Of a stretch of 64,000 nucleotides of DNA, positions 61,960 through 64,000 are shown one piece after another (within the stretch, counting starts at the first letter, position 1; each line of letters begins with the position of its first letter). This DNA is from CALLVY01 sp937899855 (GTDB lineage Bacteria; Bacteroidota; Bacteroidia; Chitinophagales; Saprospiraceae). The notes under the pieces were generated by a model that saw only the letters and a program-made list of their open reading frames with translations, did not search any database and was not told the DNA's origin. The DNA lies in NCBI GenBank assembly GCA_039820405.1, contig JBCBQC010000031.1:1-64000 (forward strand), written 5' to 3'. A program made the translations under genes and the position numbers.

Positions 61960-63654
61960 ATGAACGAATTTTCCGCGCTGGGCCTCGCCCAGCCCCTGCA
62001 AAAAGCTGTGGCTGCCTTAGGCTTTACCCAGCCCACTCCCATTCAGGCCCAGGCCATTCCCCCCCTCCTCCAAGGCGATACCGATCTCGTAGGCCTCGCC
62101 CAGACCGGTACCGGGAAAACGGCGGCTTTTGGCCTGCCCCTGCTCCAACTCATCGATCCCCAAGCTAATTTTACCCAGGCCCTCGTCCTGGCCCCCACGC
62201 GCGAACTCTGTATCCAAATCACCAAAGAGCTGGAACAGTTTGCCCGCTTTATGCCCCAAATCATCATCCGACCCGTATACGGCGGTACCGACATCAACCG
62301 CCAGATTCGCAGCATCAAGGCCGGTGCTCACATCATCGTAGCTACCCCCGGTCGCCTCAAGGATTTGCAAAACCGCCGGGTGGTGGACCTGATGGCCCTC
62401 CAAATGCTCGTCCTCGACGAAGCTGACGAGATGCTCAACATGGGCTTCAAACCCGAAATCGACCACATCCTCCGCGGCACTTCGCCCGATAAATTGACCT
62501 GGCTCTTTTCCGCCACCATGCCCGACGAAGTACGGCGCATCTCGGAGGAGTACCTCCAGGACCCACTCGAACTCAGCGTCGGCCAGCGCAATGCCGCCAA
62601 TACCGACATCGACCACCAATACCTCACCGTGAGTCGCCACGACCGCTACGCCGCCCTGACCCGTTTTCTCGATGGCGAGGCGGAGCTCTTCGGGCTGGTT
62701 TTTTGCCGGACCCGCCGCGATACCAAAAAGCTGGCGAAAAAACTCCGCAAGGATGGCTACCACAGCGATGCCCTGCACGGCGACCTGACCCAGAAGAAGC
62801 GCGACAAGGTCATGGACAAGTTCCGCCGTCGCGAACTGCGGGTGCTGATCGCAACCGATGTGGCGGCGCGGGGCATCGACGTACAAGACATTACCCACGT
62901 TTTCCACTACAACATCCCGGACGATCTTTCCTTTTACACCCACCGCGCGGGCCGTACCGGTCGGGCCGGACAAAAGGGGATCTCCTTGGTATTTACCGAC
63001 GGCAAAGACAAGCGCCAACTGCGCCAACTGGAGCGCATCATCCAGGCCCGCTTTAGCGAGGCCAGCCTACCCACCGTTTCCGCTAGTCCCAAGTCCCCCG
63101 CTCCCCAACAGGACCAGGAGCTCGAAACCTGGATTCGCGCTTTCCGCGAAATGCCGCTTCACCCCAAGGCCGAGCAAGAAGTCCAAGCCATCAACAATTG
63201 GCTAGAGGGCTTATCCAAACGGGAAATCCTGATCCGACTGGGCAGCCTGGCTTTCCAAAACGGGGCGCCCCAACGGAAACCCGCTTCTACCTCCAAACCT
63301 TCGAACCCCAAATCCACCGCTCCGTCCACCGTCGAAGACGATGGGAAGATGGTCCGACTGTTTATCAACGTCGGTGCCATGGACCTCAGCGATCGGGAAG
63401 AGTTTGTCGAGGTGGTCTGTGAGCACGCCGAAATCAAACCCGCCGCCATCGGCCAGGTCAACCTGCAGAAGCGCCACACCTTTTTCGAGGTGGATCGCAA
63501 GGTTTTGAACAAGGTCCTGTCCCGCTTCGAACACAGCACTTTCGATGGGCGGGACATCCGGGTCAACCGCGACAATGGGCCCGGCAACGGGACGCCGCGT
63601 AAGAAAGGGGGGAAGGCGAAGAAGTCCCGAGGAAAGAAGGGACGCCGGAATTGA
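61960..63654 (+). CDS. DEAD-box RNA helicase with DbpA-type RNA-binding domain
   Basis: A 564-residue ATP-dependent RNA helicase. Motif Q (GFTQPTPIQ) comes first, then Walker A AQTGTGKT (47-54), DEAD at 153-156, SAT, and HRAGRTGRAG. The C-terminal part has a linker of about 60 residues, a DbpA-like RRM (MVRLFINVGAMDLSDREEFVEVV), and a basic glycine-rich tail. This is the DeaD/CsdA architecture, which acts in ribosome assembly and cold adaptation. It has a single transcript start region shared with the divergent HEAT-like gene, and the next gene begins 213 bp downstream. Confidence 0.93.
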   Translation: MNEFSALGLAQPLQKAVAALGFTQPTPIQAQAIPPLLQGDTDLVGLAQTGTGKTAAFGLPLLQLIDPQANFTQALVLAPTRELCIQITKELEQFARFMPQIIIRPVYGGTDINRQIRSIKAGAHIIVATPGRLKDLQNRRVVDLMALQMLVLDEADEMLNMGFKPEIDHILRGTSPDKLTWLFSATMPDEVRRISEEYLQDPLELSVGQRNAANTDIDHQYLTVSRHDRYAALTRFLDGEAELFGLVFCRTRRDTKKLAKKLRKDGYHSDALHGDLTQKKRDKVMDKFRRRELRVLIATDVAARGIDVQDITHVFHYNIPDDLSFYTHRAGRTGRAGQKGISLVFTDGKDKRQLRQLERIIQARFSEASLPTVSASPKSPAPQQDQELETWIRAFREMPLHPKAEQEVQAINNWLEGLSKREILIRLGSLAFQNGAPQRKPASTSKPSNPKSTAPSTVEDDGKMVRLFINVGAMDLSDREEFVEVVCEHAEIKPAAIGQVNLQKRHTFFEVDRKVLNKVLSRFEHSTFDGRDIRVNRDNGPGNGTPRKKGGKAKKSRGKKGRRN

Positions 63655-63866
63655 GGGGGTAGCCGCATTTTCCGTAAAAGCGCGGAGGGAAGCTACGTAG
63701 TTTTACCGATTTTTTGACTCGTTGGGAGCCAACATCTTTGTGGCGACAAATCAAAGCAGTCACGCCGGGGTTTATTTCCCGCACTGCTGATTAATCCCAT
63801 GCCCAATTATCCCGAGGGGGCCACGGCCCCACTCGGTGTCTAAGGGCTACCAACCAAAAAATCGAA

Positions 63867-64000
63867 ATGATGAAACTGATTACCCATTCTTTGTGGATGC
63901 CCGTTCTTATTCTGGTCTTGAGCCTGGTTGCCTGCCAAGAAGACGATGCCCTCGATCCCAACGACTCCTCCGACAATTCCACCGCCCTCCAACCCGTCCT
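63867..64000 (+). CDS. N-terminal part of a lipoprotein, cut by the window edge
   Basis: Forty-four codons are visible from tandem ATGs at 63867/63870 and the frame is open at the window end. A signal peptide ends in the lipobox LSLVAC, with the acylated cysteine near residue 23, followed by an acidic, Asp/Ser-rich segment typical of surface-exposed Bacteroidota lipoproteins. Nothing can be said of its function. Confidence 0.75.
   Translation, partial: MMKLITHSLWMPVLILVLSLVACQEDDALDPNDSSDNSTALQPV

Overview
The window looks like chromosome of a Bacteroidota bacterium, most likely of the Saprospiria (Lewinella/Haliscomenobacter-like). The reasons are C-terminal type IX secretion (T9SS) sorting domains on several secreted proteins, a PorP/SprF protein next to a giant PKD-repeat adhesin of the CHU_C type, TAnnTTTG-like promoter elements, weak Shine-Dalgarno sequences and fairly high GC. 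Taxonomy is inferred from content; there is no rRNA here. The two end genes are cut by the window.

Layout. 0-8 kb: end of a membrane protein, a type II thioesterase, then a sigma factor, an anti-sigma-like TPR protein and a CHAT-protease/TPR protein that form one signalling locus, plus a secreted PKD protein. 8-13 kb: a small gene, then an McrBC-type restriction system with a DUF5655 gene on the opposite strand between mcrB and mcrC. 13-20 kb: a tRNA gene with the rare anticodon UAU, a bestrophin channel, an M48 protease, a T9SS cargo protein, a small membrane protein and a glyoxalase-like lipoprotein. 20.7-25.3 kb: the glyoxylate shunt (aceB-aceA), divergent from its probable XRE/IrrE-type regulator, with a perfect palindrome between them. 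25.4-28.9 kb: a secreted M43 protease.

29-43 kb is the most unusual part. A WYL regulator fused to a phytanoyl-CoA-dioxygenase-like domain is divergent from an RNA-repair locus: a Ro60/TROVE-like vWA protein, an array of structured noncoding RNAs (two short Y-RNA-like hairpins and a circularly permuted tRNA-like module), a slipin and the RNA ligase RtcB. Convergent to it lies a retron: WGR/HEAT protein, winged-helix/SWIM protein, two tandem msr-msd-like RNAs and a reverse transcriptase resembling the myxobacterial Mx162 enzyme. The two retron RNAs share nearly identical flanks but have unrelated, base-paired msd stems.

43-64 kb: a secreted GH13 enzyme, an M28 aminopeptidase, an enoyl-CoA hydratase, the PorP/SprF plus PKD adhesin pair, a DUF547 protein, a DoxX-like membrane protein, three envelope proteins of unknown function, a DEAD-box RNA helicase and the start of a lipoprotein gene. 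All assignments come from reading the sequence and from remembered family features; no database search was run.
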